Below, one piece after another: positions 43,256-51,491 of a stretch of 64,000 bases of DNA. The DNA comes from Novosphingobium sp. ERN07. GTDB lineage: Bacteria; Pseudomonadota; Alphaproteobacteria; Sphingomonadales; Sphingomonadaceae. Each line of letters starts with the position of its first letter. The first letter of the stretch is position 1. Location: assembly GCF_012641335.1 (NCBI RefSeq), contig NZ_JABAID010000002.1:124001-188000 (forward strand), written 5' to 3'. The position numbers and the translations under genes were made by a program. Below the pieces are notes generated by a model. The model saw nothing but the letters and a program-made list of their open reading frames with translations. It was not told where the DNA came from and did not search any database.

Positions 43256-43402
43256 ATGAAGATCAAGACCAACCTGCGCGCTGGCGCCAAGAGTGGCACC
43301 GTTCCGAGCGGCAAGAAGAAGTCGACCGGTCCTGACACCCCCGAAGTCGAAGTTCACAGCAGCCCGGTCGTCGTTTCGACCACGCGCTGCGCCGGTCTCT
43401 GA
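43256..43402 (+). CDS. Candidate RiPP/bacteriocin precursor peptide (48 aa)
   Basis: 48 residues with a very strong AGAGGAAG ribosome site 6 bp upstream. The N-terminus MKIKTNLRAGAKSG fits the K-x-K-T-x-(V/L)-(K/R)-A-G start seen in short ABC-exported peptides (recalled), and the AGA could serve as a C39 cleavage site. The middle is Lys/Ser/Gly/Pro-rich (SGKKKSTGPDTPEVEVHS) and the C-terminus is PVVVSTTRCAGL, with one Cys and several Ser/Thr that could be modified. No signal peptide. It sits between the 614-aa protein (27 bp) and the outer-membrane factor (13 bp) in one operon. Confidence 0.65.
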   Translation: MKIKTNLRAGAKSGTVPSGKKKSTGPDTPEVEVHSSPVVVSTTRCAGL

Positions 43403-43415
43403 CCAGCAGGTTGCA

Positions 43416-44864
43416 ATGGGTGGTCGGAACGTCCGGCCATCCATTCACCGCATTGGCATGACAATGACTTTTCAAGAATTGCGCCGTTTTGTCACTGTAC
43501 GCTTAGCGCTTGCGAGCTTGATTGCTCTATCTGTTGCGACGACCGGAACCTTTGCCGCGGCGAAGGATGGCCTTCCTCCGATTTCACTGCCTGAGCAATA
43601 CGAAAGCAACACCGGCGACGGCACTCCGGTTTCAAACGCGCCTTGGTGGAGCGTCTTTGGTGATCCCCAACTCGCATCGCTGATCGAACGTCTCCACGCC
43701 GCCAACACCACGATCGCCCAAGCCCGCGCCCGCCTTGCCGCAGCAGAAGCTGCCGCACGCGCAGGCCGCGCCTCGCAAGGCCCGTTTGCCAGCGTGGATG
43801 CCAGCGCAACCAGTGTGCAAGGCCCGCTGATCAATGCTGCTGGGGAAAGCGGCAATCTCTATTCCGGTCGTATGAACGTCAGTTGGGAAGTGGACGTGCT
43901 AGATCGTCTTTCGGGCGAAAGGGCCGCAGAGCGTCTTGATGCCTCGGCTGCAGCAGCACTCCTTGAAGATGCAAAGTTGCTGATGGAAGGGCGCGTCGTG
44001 CGGACCTGGCTTTCACTGAAGGCCCTGTCCGCCGCACAGATCGACGCAGACCGTGCGGTGAGGCTGCTTCAGGAAGCAAGCGTCATCATGCAGCGCCGCC
44101 GCGACATAGGACAGGTTGCCCTGCAGGAGGTAGACACGGCGCAATCACGCCTGAAGGCCGCGCTCCAACACCGGTCGGACCTCCAGTTATCTCACGCCAC
44201 GGCAGCGCGAGAATTGGGCTTTCTTTTGGGTGAAACGACACCAATTTTCCCCGCTGCTGCTGCCGAACCTACAATCCAACTGCCACAAATCGCCGCCGGA
44301 TTGCCGTCCGAACTCCTCGTGCGCCGTCCCGACATTGCCGCCGCCCGCAGCCACCTGATGGCAGCGGACCAGCGCCTCGTTTCGGCTCGCAGGGGCTGGC
44401 TGCCCACATTCGGCCTGACTGCATCGGGTGGCGCTGCCTCGTCCAGCCTCGGCCAGATTTTATCAGGCGGAGCCGCAAGCCTGCTTTTGGGCGCTCTTTT
44501 CTCGATACCCGTGCTTGATGGCGCGCGGCAAAAAGCTCGCATCGCAGGGCGAGACGCCGAAGTGGCGCTTGCAGATGCAAGATACCGCGAAACCGTACTC
44601 AGCGCTGTGCGAGACGTGAACAATCATCTGCAGGCCTATAACAACTGCAAAACCGTTCTCTCCCACGCCAACGAACAAGAACAGTCCGCGTCCTCAATGC
44701 TTGCGGCGGCAAATGGCCGCGCCAAGAACGGAACAATCGGCAGACTAGCCCTGATAGACGTAGAGATCATGTATATCGAACGCACATCGGCTCAAATTTT
44801 TATTCAAACAATTTGCTATCACAATTTAGCAGATGTTCTACAATCTTTAGGTAGAGCGACATGA
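43416..44864 (+). CDS. TolC/NodT-type outer-membrane efflux factor
   Basis: 482 residues from ATG 43416 (AGCAGG 5 bp upstream); MTFQEL at 43464 is an alternative. Signal segment VRLALASLIALSVATTGTFAAA, then the two-repeat outer-membrane factor fold: PWWSVFGDPQLASLIERLHAANTTIAQARARLAAAEAAAR (in part), the LLVRRPDIAAARSHLMAADQRLVSARRGWLPTFGL block typical of NodT-type proteins, and a second helical repeat. No lipobox Cys, unlike many NodT relatives. It completes the tripartite exporter with the HlyD and ABC genes on the other strand. Confidence 0.88.
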   Translation: MGGRNVRPSIHRIGMTMTFQELRRFVTVRLALASLIALSVATTGTFAAAKDGLPPISLPEQYESNTGDGTPVSNAPWWSVFGDPQLASLIERLHAANTTIAQARARLAAAEAAARAGRASQGPFASVDASATSVQGPLINAAGESGNLYSGRMNVSWEVDVLDRLSGERAAERLDASAAAALLEDAKLLMEGRVVRTWLSLKALSAAQIDADRAVRLLQEASVIMQRRRDIGQVALQEVDTAQSRLKAALQHRSDLQLSHATAARELGFLLGETTPIFPAAAAEPTIQLPQIAAGLPSELLVRRPDIAAARSHLMAADQRLVSARRGWLPTFGLTASGGAASSSLGQILSGGAASLLLGALFSIPVLDGARQKARIAGRDAEVALADARYRETVLSAVRDVNNHLQAYNNCKTVLSHANEQEQSASSMLAAANGRAKNGTIGRLALIDVEIMYIERTSAQIFIQTICYHNLADVLQSLGRAT

Positions 44865-45512
44865 AAAATAACCACACACGTCTTCAAAAATATATTTTGA
44901 ATTAATATCTAGAATTTCAATAGATTTTATAAATATTATATTATAATTACCATAATAATAAGATAGAATAATAATTGCAATCAGGAAGTCAAGGCTTATT
45001 CAAGAGATCCTTTTTACATCTGCATGCGCCTCTCTGCCGAATAACAGGACGGTGAGCCACAGAGCATAGGCAACTATGATATCGTGGATGAGTTTGCCGA
45101 ATCAACCTACACAGGGACTAACGACAGACCACCCCAGTTCCGGTGGATGATCGAGCTGGTAACGGACTCGTCAGATCCCGTCGATGAAGTCCTGCTTTAA
45201 ATGTACAGCCGGATGCATCTTGACATGCGGTTCCTACACAGGCCCTGCAAGCCTGCGGAAGCGGGCGTAAAATCCCTCTTTATCATGGAAGATGTTGGCA
45301 CTGGGCAGCACGCAGAGTTTGACCGCGCGATTCGGTAAGTTGACCTCAGAGAAGCGCCGCGAAGAGGACAGACCCTTTCGTTCGGGGTGCATAAGATGTT
45401 CGTGGACGCTGTGACGGTCTTGGACACGCAAATCGCCAACTCGGGACAGAGTTCAGTCCTTGAGGCCAGTCTTTCGACCGGAATAGCAACGACGCCCAGC
45501 GTTGACTGGTGG
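44865..45512. other. Long intergenic region with AT-rich tract
   Basis: 648 bp. The first ~130 bp (44865-44995) are strikingly AT-rich (for example AAATATTATATTATAATTAC), unlike the rest of the window. Beyond 45000 the composition returns to normal; there is one degenerate ORF (45045-45200). I see no promoter copy of the ECF type and no RNA gene before tRNA-Leu. Confidence 0.7.
45045..45200 (+). pseudogene. Degenerate ORF, possible gene remnant
   Basis: An open frame without a good start reads QDGEPQSIGNYDIVDEFA, then ESTYTGTNDRPPQFRWMIEL, then VTDSSDPVDEVLL and a stop. It looks protein-like but matches nothing I recognise and follows the AT-rich tract, so it may be the tail of a lost gene. 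Confidence 0.25.
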
Positions 45513-45596
45513 TGGTGCCCCTGGCCCGACTCGAACGGGCACGTATTGCTACAAACGATTTTGAGTCGTTCGCGTCTACCATTCCGCCACAGGGGC
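45513..45596 (-). tRNA. tRNA-Leu (anticodon CAA)
   Basis: 84 nt on the minus strand: acceptor GCCCCTG/CAGGGGC, anticodon stem-loop with CTCAAAA loop (anticodon CAA), class II variable arm, TTCGAGT T loop and encoded CCA. Confidence 0.95.
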
Positions 45597-45636
45597 ACGG
45601 AATGGCACGGGCCTTAGCCAGTGCCATCACGATAGG

Positions 45637-46461
45637 TCAAGTGTTACGCAGCGCGCCTGCCAAAAGCTTGTGGAGCTTTGAGTGGAGCGCATCGTTCCCG
45701 GCCAGCACGGTTTCGTCGCAGATCGGCTGCGAACGGCCCTTGTAGTCGGACACGAAGCCACCCGCCTCGCGCACCAGAAGGCAGCCCGCGGCGGTGTCCC
45801 ACGGATAGAGACCGCTTTCCCAGAATCCGTCGAAACGACCGGCTGCAACCCACGCGAGATCGAGCGAGGCCACACCGAAGCGGCGAATCCCGGCAATGCG
45901 CGGTCCGAGTTCGGCGTAGATGCGCGCCCATTCGTTGATATCGCCCCGACCGGCGAAGGGAATGCCGGTGGCGATCAGCGCTTCATCCAGATGGCGGCGG
46001 GCAGAAACGCGCAGGCGGCGATCCTGCAACCACGCCCCTTGCGCCTTTTCGGCCCAGAAGCTTTCATCCGTGATCGGCTGATAGACCAGCGCTGCGGTAA
46101 CGTCGCCCCAGCCTCTGCCATCCAGCGTGGGTTCCTGCACCGCGATGGAAATCGCGAAGTGCGGGATGCCGTGGAGGAAGTTGGTCGTGCCGTCGAGCGG
46201 ATCGATGATGAAGCGGGGCTTGCCCTCTTCACCGGCGATCTCGCCGCCTTCTTCCATCAGGAAGCCCCAGCCCGGACGCGCGGTGCGGAGTTCGTCCCAC
46301 AGCGTGCGTTCGGAATGCTGATCGGCCTTCGAAACGAAATCCGCAGGGCCTTTCTTCGAAACCTGAAGATGCTCGATCTCGCCAAAGTCGCGGCGCAGGC
46401 GTCCACCCGCCTTGCGCGCCGCGCGTTCCATCACGCGCATCAGGCCGGAAATGGCTGCCAT
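45637..46461 (-). CDS. suhB: Inositol monophosphatase family protein (SuhB)
   Basis: 274 residues. The Mg-binding motifs are present: FLMEEGGE (usual EE-S/G), IIDPLDGTTNFLHGIPHFAIS near residue 85, and LYPWDTAAGCLLVREAGG near the C-terminus. Dephosphorylates inositol phosphates; in E. coli SuhB also binds RNA polymerase antitermination complexes. It lies 3 bp after efp in the same direction, an operon layout common in alphaproteobacteria. Confidence 0.92.
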   Translation of the reverse strand: MAAISGLMRVMERAARKAGGRLRRDFGEIEHLQVSKKGPADFVSKADQHSERTLWDELRTARPGWGFLMEEGGEIAGEEGKPRFIIDPLDGTTNFLHGIPHFAISIAVQEPTLDGRGWGDVTAALVYQPITDESFWAEKAQGAWLQDRRLRVSARRHLDEALIATGIPFAGRGDINEWARIYAELGPRIAGIRRFGVASLDLAWVAAGRFDGFWESGLYPWDTAAGCLLVREAGGFVSDYKGRSQPICDETVLAGNDALHSKLHKLLAGALRNT

Positions 46462-46464
46462 CGA

Positions 46465-47028
46465 TCAGTTCGCCTTGCCGACGTAAGTGCGTTCGTAAAC
46501 GTCCACGATGATGCGCGTGCCGCTTTCGATGTGGGGCGGAACCATGACGCGCACGCCATTGTCTAGAATCGCGGGCTTGTAGGACGACGAGGCGGTCTGC
46601 CCTTTCACCACGGCATCGGCCTCGACGATGGTGGCTTCGACCTGTTCGGGAAGCTGAACCGAAATCGGGCGATCATCATACATTTCGAGAACGGCGGTCA
46701 TGCCATCCTGAAGGAAGGCCTCGGCACCGCCGAGCAGATCCTTGGGCAGCGTAATCTGGTCGTATGTTTCCACGTCCATGAACACCAGATCATCGCCCTC
46801 TGCATAGAGGAACTGGAAATCCTTGGTGTCGAGGCGCACGCGCTCAACCGTGTCGGCGCTGCGGAAGCGGACGTTGGTCTTGCGGCCATCGATCAGGTTC
46901 TTCATTTCGACCTGCATAAACGCGCCACCCTTGCCGGGTTGGGTATGCTGGGTCTTGGCGACCTTCCAGATGCCCTTTTCGTATTCCAGGATATTGCCCG
47001 GACGGATGTCCACGCCGCTGATCTTCAT
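46465..47028 (-). CDS. efp: Translation elongation factor P
   Basis: 187 residues, three beta-barrel domains. Domain I starts [23 protein letters not shown] and carries the tip Lys33 in QPGKGGAF, the residue modified by EpmA-type lysylation in some bacteria; no epmA or epmB is nearby. C-terminal domain contains [29 protein letters not shown]. Relieves ribosome stalling at polyproline. Start with suhB downstream at 3 bp. Confidence 0.96.
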   Translation of the reverse strand: MKISGVDIRPGNILEYEKGIWKVAKTQHTQPGKGGAFMQVEMKNLIDGRKTNVRFRSADTVERVRLDTKDFQFLYAEGDDLVFMDVETYDQITLPKDLLGGAEAFLQDGMTAVLEMYDDRPISVQLPEQVEATIVEADAVVKGQTASSSYKPAILDNGVRVMVPPHIESGTRIIVDVYERTYVGKAN

Positions 47029-47135
47029 GATGGAAAGAGCCTTACCGTGTGTAGGGAAGCGCGGCCCTTAGCCGTTCGGTGCCCAAGCTTCAAGCGCGAT
47101 TGCCTGAAATGGGCCGAGCGTGCTAGCGGGGCGGT

Positions 47136-47513
47136 ATGAAGCAGCTCGTTATGATCGCCATCATTGCCCTTTCTGTGGCCAGTGCCGCGCAAGCCGTGCC
47201 CGGCGGAAAACTGATGGTTCTGCAGAAGGGGGACTGGACCTGCGAGGTGCCGGGCGATGCCAATACGCTGGCAACCGAAAAGCCCGAACTGGGGTTCGAG
47301 ACGATTGCGGATTCGAGCTATGTTGCGCCCGATGGCACTACCGGTTCCTACCTCAGGTTGGCAGACCGGCTAACGCTGACAAGCGGGGTATTTGCGGGCC
47401 GCAGGTTCGTGATGGATGGCGAGGAAATCCTGCGCGAAGTGGCGCGGGACGACACGCCGACAGGCCTGCGCTGCGTTCACGCAGGGCCGATCAGCATAGC
47501 GAACCCCGGTTAA
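47136..47513 (+). CDS. Small secreted protein of unknown function
   Basis: 125 residues with a clear signal peptide (MKQLVMIAIIALSVASAAQA). The mature part is one small domain with two Cys (DWTCEVPGD and GLRCVHAG) likely forming a disulfide, and is beta-rich (TTGSYLRLADRLTLTSGVF). Resembles hypothetical periplasmic proteins of sphingomonads; no function known. Divergent from efp; the stop codon overlaps that of the convergent OPT transporter gene. Confidence 0.75.
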   Translation: MKQLVMIAIIALSVASAAQAVPGGKLMVLQKGDWTCEVPGDANTLATEKPELGFETIADSSYVAPDGTTGSYLRLADRLTLTSGVFAGRRFVMDGEEILREVARDDTPTGLRCVHAGPISIANPG

Positions 47514-49456
47514 GCAGCCGCACTATCGCGCCGCATCCGCCAGTAGGCATAGGCGATGATCGCGGTGAATGCCGCAATGCCGAATAGCAGGCTCGCCGGG
47601 AAATTTTCTACCACGGCCAAGGCTTCGGGATTGTCTGTCCCGGCCACGATTGCAGCAAACGCGATGTTGAACAGGCTGTCACCAACGATCAGGCCGGTGG
47701 CGGTGAGCACGCCCATGCGTTCGGCAAATTCAGGCGCGGATTGGCGCGCAGCCCAGCGGTTGTAAAAGTGCCCCAGAACGGTGCCGAGAATAACCATGAG
47801 CGTCACCTGCGTTGGCAGATACATGCCCATACCAACCGCGAGCGGTGGCAGCGCGCCCTTGCCCGAACGTTTGAGCAATTCATCCACCACGATCACACCC
47901 GCGCCGATTGCTGCGCCCAACCCGACCAGATACCAATCGAGACTGCCGCCCAGCACGCCCTGCGCAATGGCCGAGATAAGTGACGCTTGCGGGGCCGATA
48001 GCGCATTCTCCCCTGCCCCCGGCGCACCCTGGAAGCCGAACGTGGAGTTGAGCAGATCGAGGATCGGCGGGATCACCAAAGCGCCGAACAGCACGCCAAG
48101 GATCAAGGCGACCTGCTGACGCCAAGGCGTCGCGCCGACAAGCTGGCCAGTCTTGAGATCCTGCAGGTTGTCGTTCGAAATCGTGGCAACGCCGAAAACG
48201 ATGGCAGTGACGAACAGCGCAAAGGCGACGAGCGCTTTCGTATCCGCCTCTGACCCGCCCTGCCCGAACAGGCCGAGCAGAAGCAGCGAGATGCCCAGTG
48301 CGGCGAGGATGCCTACCCCCGAAATCGGGCTGTTCGACGCGCCGATCAGGCCTGCCATATAGCCGCAGACCGACGCGATGATGATGCCAGCGATCAACAC
48401 ATAAACGACTGAAGAAACAAGCGTCATGCCCAGTGCGGCTGCCACCGGGCCACCAACCGCAAAGTCGGCCAGAAGCAAAGCAATCGGGATCATCGAGGCG
48501 AGAATTGTGCCGCCGACAATGCCGATAGGAATATCACGCTCAGTGATGTCGAGGCTATCGATGCCACCATCCTTGCGTGAGGCATTGGCGGCAATCGCGG
48601 CGGTCACGCCGCGCACAATCGGCCCGATCACCCGCAGCAAAGTCCAGATTGCGGCAACGCCTATGGTCCCTGCACCGATGAAACGGATTTTCTGGCGGAA
48701 CACGGTGCCGACGAAATCGGCAAGGTCCGCCCCCGCCGGAATGCTGCCTGCTGTCAACTGGGGGAGCAGGACGCCGAAGCTGATCACGATGCCCACAAGC
48801 ATGGCGATGCCAACCGCAAGGCCGACGAGATGGCCGACACCGACAAGCGCCAGTGAAAGACCGCCGAACAGCATCGAGCCGCCAGACCCGACCTTGAACG
48901 CGCCGCCCACTTCTTCGGCTGCCAGCTTCATTTTAGCGAGCAGCGGGTAGAGCGCAGCAAGCAGGCCTCCGGCAGTAACGGCGGCAAGGCCCTTGCGGTT
49001 TTCCTCCGCCCCGCCCACGCCCGCGCCGACTTTCAGCACTTCGGCAGCGGCAACGCCTTCGGGGTAGGGCAGATCGGACCCAGTCACCAGCGCGCGGCGC
49101 AGCGGCACCGAATACATCACGCCCAGCACGCCGCCGACAGCGATCACCGCGACCGATTCCCAATAGGGGAAATCTGCCCACCATCCGACCATAACCAGGC
49201 CGGGCAATACGAAAACGATGGCCGAAAGCGTACCCGCTGAACTCGCAATCGTCTGGACGATATTGTTTTCCTGAATCGTCGCGCCAGAAAATGCTCTCAG
49301 CACTGCCATCGAGATGACCGCTGCGGGAATCGAGGTGGCGAATGTCAGCCCGATCCGCAGCCCGAGATAGACGTTTGCAGCGGTAAACACGACCGTCAGA
49401 AGTGCGCCCAGCACCACCCCACGCAGTGTCAGTTCCCTTGTGGTCGGTCCGGTCAT
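47510..49456 (-). CDS. Oligopeptide transporter, OPT family
   Basis: 648 residues from MTGPTTREL (49456), GGAG 7 bp upstream; the frame is open to 49507. About 15 TM helices. Family hallmarks: GALLTVVFTAANVYLGLRIGLTFATSIPAAV at the N-terminus (in part), NNIVQTIASSAG, PYPEGVAAAEVLKVG, and GVGMYLPTQVTLMVILG near the end. Bacterial OPT members are thought to import peptides or metal chelates with protons. Immediately follows the L,D-transpeptidase gene and may import peptides released from cell walls (inference). Confidence 0.9.
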   Translation of the reverse strand: MTGPTTRELTLRGVVLGALLTVVFTAANVYLGLRIGLTFATSIPAAVISMAVLRAFSGATIQENNIVQTIASSAGTLSAIVFVLPGLVMVGWWADFPYWESVAVIAVGGVLGVMYSVPLRRALVTGSDLPYPEGVAAAEVLKVGAGVGGAEENRKGLAAVTAGGLLAALYPLLAKMKLAAEEVGGAFKVGSGGSMLFGGLSLALVGVGHLVGLAVGIAMLVGIVISFGVLLPQLTAGSIPAGADLADFVGTVFRQKIRFIGAGTIGVAAIWTLLRVIGPIVRGVTAAIAANASRKDGGIDSLDITERDIPIGIVGGTILASMIPIALLLADFAVGGPVAAALGMTLVSSVVYVLIAGIIIASVCGYMAGLIGASNSPISGVGILAALGISLLLLGLFGQGGSEADTKALVAFALFVTAIVFGVATISNDNLQDLKTGQLVGATPWRQQVALILGVLFGALVIPPILDLLNSTFGFQGAPGAGENALSAPQASLISAIAQGVLGGSLDWYLVGLGAAIGAGVIVVDELLKRSGKGALPPLAVGMGMYLPTQVTLMVILGTVLGHFYNRWAARQSAPEFAERMGVLTATGLIVGDSLFNIAFAAIVAGTDNPEALAVVENFPASLLFGIAAFTAIIAYAYWRMRRDSAAA

Positions 49457-49520
49457 ACGCGCTCCACCCGATGTGTCTGACCGCCTGTCTTGCACGGCAA
49501 GCGTCACATGGAAAGCTGCA

Positions 49521-50678
49521 TCAGCTTACAAACGAAACCTTCGTCGATCCGGTCACCATTTGCGCAAGACGCGCGGCGTCCCAGTTGGTGAGGCGCACGC
49601 AGCCGTGGCTTTCGGCGCGGCCAATGGTTTGCGGTTCTGGCGTGCCGTGGATGCCGTAGTGTTCCTTGGAGAGATCGATCCACACGACGCCGACAGGGCC
49701 GTTGGGGCCGGGCGGCAGCAGATGTTCACCTTTGCTGTCAGGAACATCCCAGAACAGGCTGGCATCATAGGAAAATTCGGGGTTGTAGGACTTGCCGTTG
49801 ATTTTCCAATCGCCCAGAGGCAGCGGATCGCGGCTTGATCCGGTCGTCACGGTGAACACGGCAACGAGTTTGTCTGCCTTGTCATAAGCTTCGAGCGTGC
49901 CTTTGGACTTGCTCACCACGATCCGCGCCACATCTGGTTGCGCATCGCCGACCCCCAGTGTGGCAAGCGTTGCCAGCCAGCCCTTGTTTTCGACCTTTGC
50001 CGGGTCGATCCGGTCACCGCCGGTATTGGGCACCCTGATCTGAAGGCCCGCGCGATATGGCTCAGGCGGCAACGGGCTTGTCGTGGGCGGATTGAGCGTT
50101 TTGCGCTGCTGTACTGCATCCGCACGAGCGGCGGCATGCTGTGCCAAGGCCGGGTTAAGGCCGCGCAGCACTTCAGGCGTGGTGTGAAAACGCTCGGCAA
50201 GCTTTTCTTCGAGCGAGGTATAGCCGATTTCTGGCAGCTTCGCCTGCTGCGCCGGGTCTTTGGGCAGGGGTTCGAACCTGCCTCGCGCGAAATCTTCGGG
50301 GATGGTGACAACGCGCGTTGCGGCGATGTTTGACCATCGGCCCAAGGCCTTCATCGTAGGATCGTCGAACTTGCCCGTCGCCTGCAACCCGTTCGCTTTC
50401 TGAAACCCGGTTACGGCGTTGGTGGTCGATAAGCCCGTCTTGCCGTCGATCACGCCTGGCAAGAATCCAAGCCTTTCAAGAACGACCTGGGCTTGCATGA
50501 CCGGGCGTGCTGCGTCCTCAGACGGAGCAGGCTGTCCGGCTGCAGGATCATTCGACGCCATCGGCACGACGAACGACGGCGTGGCTGCTGCGCTTTCGCT
50601 TGGCGAAGGCGCCGGTTTTTCGGAATTGCAGGCAGAAAGTGCAAGGACGGCAAGCGCAGCGGCGGTGAAGCGGGGCAT
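49521..50678 (-). CDS. L,D-transpeptidase lipoprotein with peptidoglycan-binding domain
   Basis: 385 residues. A lipoprotein signal (LAVLALSAC), a peptidoglycan-binding domain (VVLERLGFLPGVIDGKTGLSTTNAVTGFQ, in part, about 65-110), a LysM-like stretch, and a C-terminal YkuD domain with HGTPEPQTIGRAESHGCVRL, holding the catalytic His and Cys. Forms 3-3 crosslinks or links proteins to peptidoglycan. Transcribed 64 bp ahead of the OPT gene. Confidence 0.9.
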   Translation of the reverse strand: MPRFTAAALAVLALSACNSEKPAPSPSESAAATPSFVVPMASNDPAAGQPAPSEDAARPVMQAQVVLERLGFLPGVIDGKTGLSTTNAVTGFQKANGLQATGKFDDPTMKALGRWSNIAATRVVTIPEDFARGRFEPLPKDPAQQAKLPEIGYTSLEEKLAERFHTTPEVLRGLNPALAQHAAARADAVQQRKTLNPPTTSPLPPEPYRAGLQIRVPNTGGDRIDPAKVENKGWLATLATLGVGDAQPDVARIVVSKSKGTLEAYDKADKLVAVFTVTTGSSRDPLPLGDWKINGKSYNPEFSYDASLFWDVPDSKGEHLLPPGPNGPVGVVWIDLSKEHYGIHGTPEPQTIGRAESHGCVRLTNWDAARLAQMVTGSTKVSFVS

Positions 50679-50747
50679 TGAGGCTCCAATATGGTTGCCC
50701 TGCTACAATGCCCTGCCCTGCTCGCTTGTTCCGGCGTTTGCGATCAG

Positions 50748-51404
50748 TCAGTCATCGGCGATCAGACGGGGATTGGCACGGATTGTGTCGAAGAATGCCG
50801 CGACGTTAGCGGCTTCGTCGCCGTCCCAAACGGCATTGCTGACGGCGAGGAAATCTGCCCCTGCCTGCACCAGAGGAGCGCAGTTGGCAGGCGTGATGCC
50901 ACCGATGGCGACACAGGGCAGTTCGAAGATCGACTGCCACCATTCGAGAAGGTCCAGCCCTGCGACGTGTTTGGTTTCCTTGGTGCTGGAGGGAAAGAAC
51001 GCGCCGAAGGCAACGTAATCAGCCCCTGCATCGCCTGCATCCATCGCGAAATGGCGGCTGTCGTGGCAGGTGACGCCGATCTGCGCAGTGCGTCCAAGCC
51101 TGTCGCGCGCGTCCTTCACGTCGCCATCGTCCTGCCCAAGATGGACGCCATCAGCACCAAGGCGCTTGGCGAGGCTGATGGAATCGTTGACGATGAACGC
51201 CACGTCGCGATCCGCGCAGATGCGCTGGAGCGGTTCGGCAAGGCGCGCAGCCTCATGTTCGTCCACGCCTTTTACCCGGAACTGGAATGCGGCAACCGGG
51301 CCTGCGTCAAGCGCGCGGGCAAGACGATCCGGGAATGGGCCGGTAACGTCGAGCGGGGAGATGAGGTAGAGTTCGGAGGAGAGCTTGGCCATGAAGGCGG
51401 CCAT
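50748..51404 (-). CDS. thiE: Thiamine-phosphate synthase
   Basis: TIM-barrel enzyme coupling HMP-PP and thiazole phosphate. About 218 residues from Met 51404 or 214 from Met 51392. Signature blocks: VAFIVNDSISLAKRLGADGVHLGQDD, the phosphate-binding FGAFFPSSTKETKH, and AIGGITPANCAPLVQAGADFLAVSNAVW. The open frame runs further upstream through the fda terminator, so the longer start is unlikely. No TPP riboswitch lies upstream and no other thi gene is nearby. Confidence 0.9.
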   Translation of the reverse strand: MAAFMAKLSSELYLISPLDVTGPFPDRLARALDAGPVAAFQFRVKGVDEHEAARLAEPLQRICADRDVAFIVNDSISLAKRLGADGVHLGQDDGDVKDARDRLGRTAQIGVTCHDSRHFAMDAGDAGADYVAFGAFFPSSTKETKHVAGLDLLEWWQSIFELPCVAIGGITPANCAPLVQAGADFLAVSNAVWDGDEAANVAAFFDTIRANPRLIADD

Positions 51405-51434
51405 ATCGGTGCATATGGCAAGCTGCAAGCAAAA

Positions 51435-51468
51435 CGCCCCGCCCCGGCTTTGCCGGCGGCGGGGCGGC
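51435..51468 (-). terminator. Terminator hairpin after fda
   Basis: Minus strand: a very GC-rich stem (CCGCCCCGCCGCCGG against CCGGGGCGGGGCG, imperfect) followed by TTTTGC, about 25 bp after the aldolase stop codon and before thiE. Confidence 0.65.
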
Positions 51469-51491
51469 CTTTCCCGTCCTCTCAAACGGAT

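Noticed and set aside
45197..45598. Minus-strand ORF across tRNA-Leu
   Set aside because: Runs through a complete tRNA gene; the coding potential is accidental.
45602..45627. ATGGCAC/GTGCCAT stem-loop between suhB and tRNA-Leu
   Set aside because: Possible terminator of suhB, but a short stem, a 12-nt loop and no T-run; too weak to list as a feature.
51405..51485. Long N-terminal extension of thiE
   Set aside because: It would translate the GC-rich terminator hairpin of fda; no homology.
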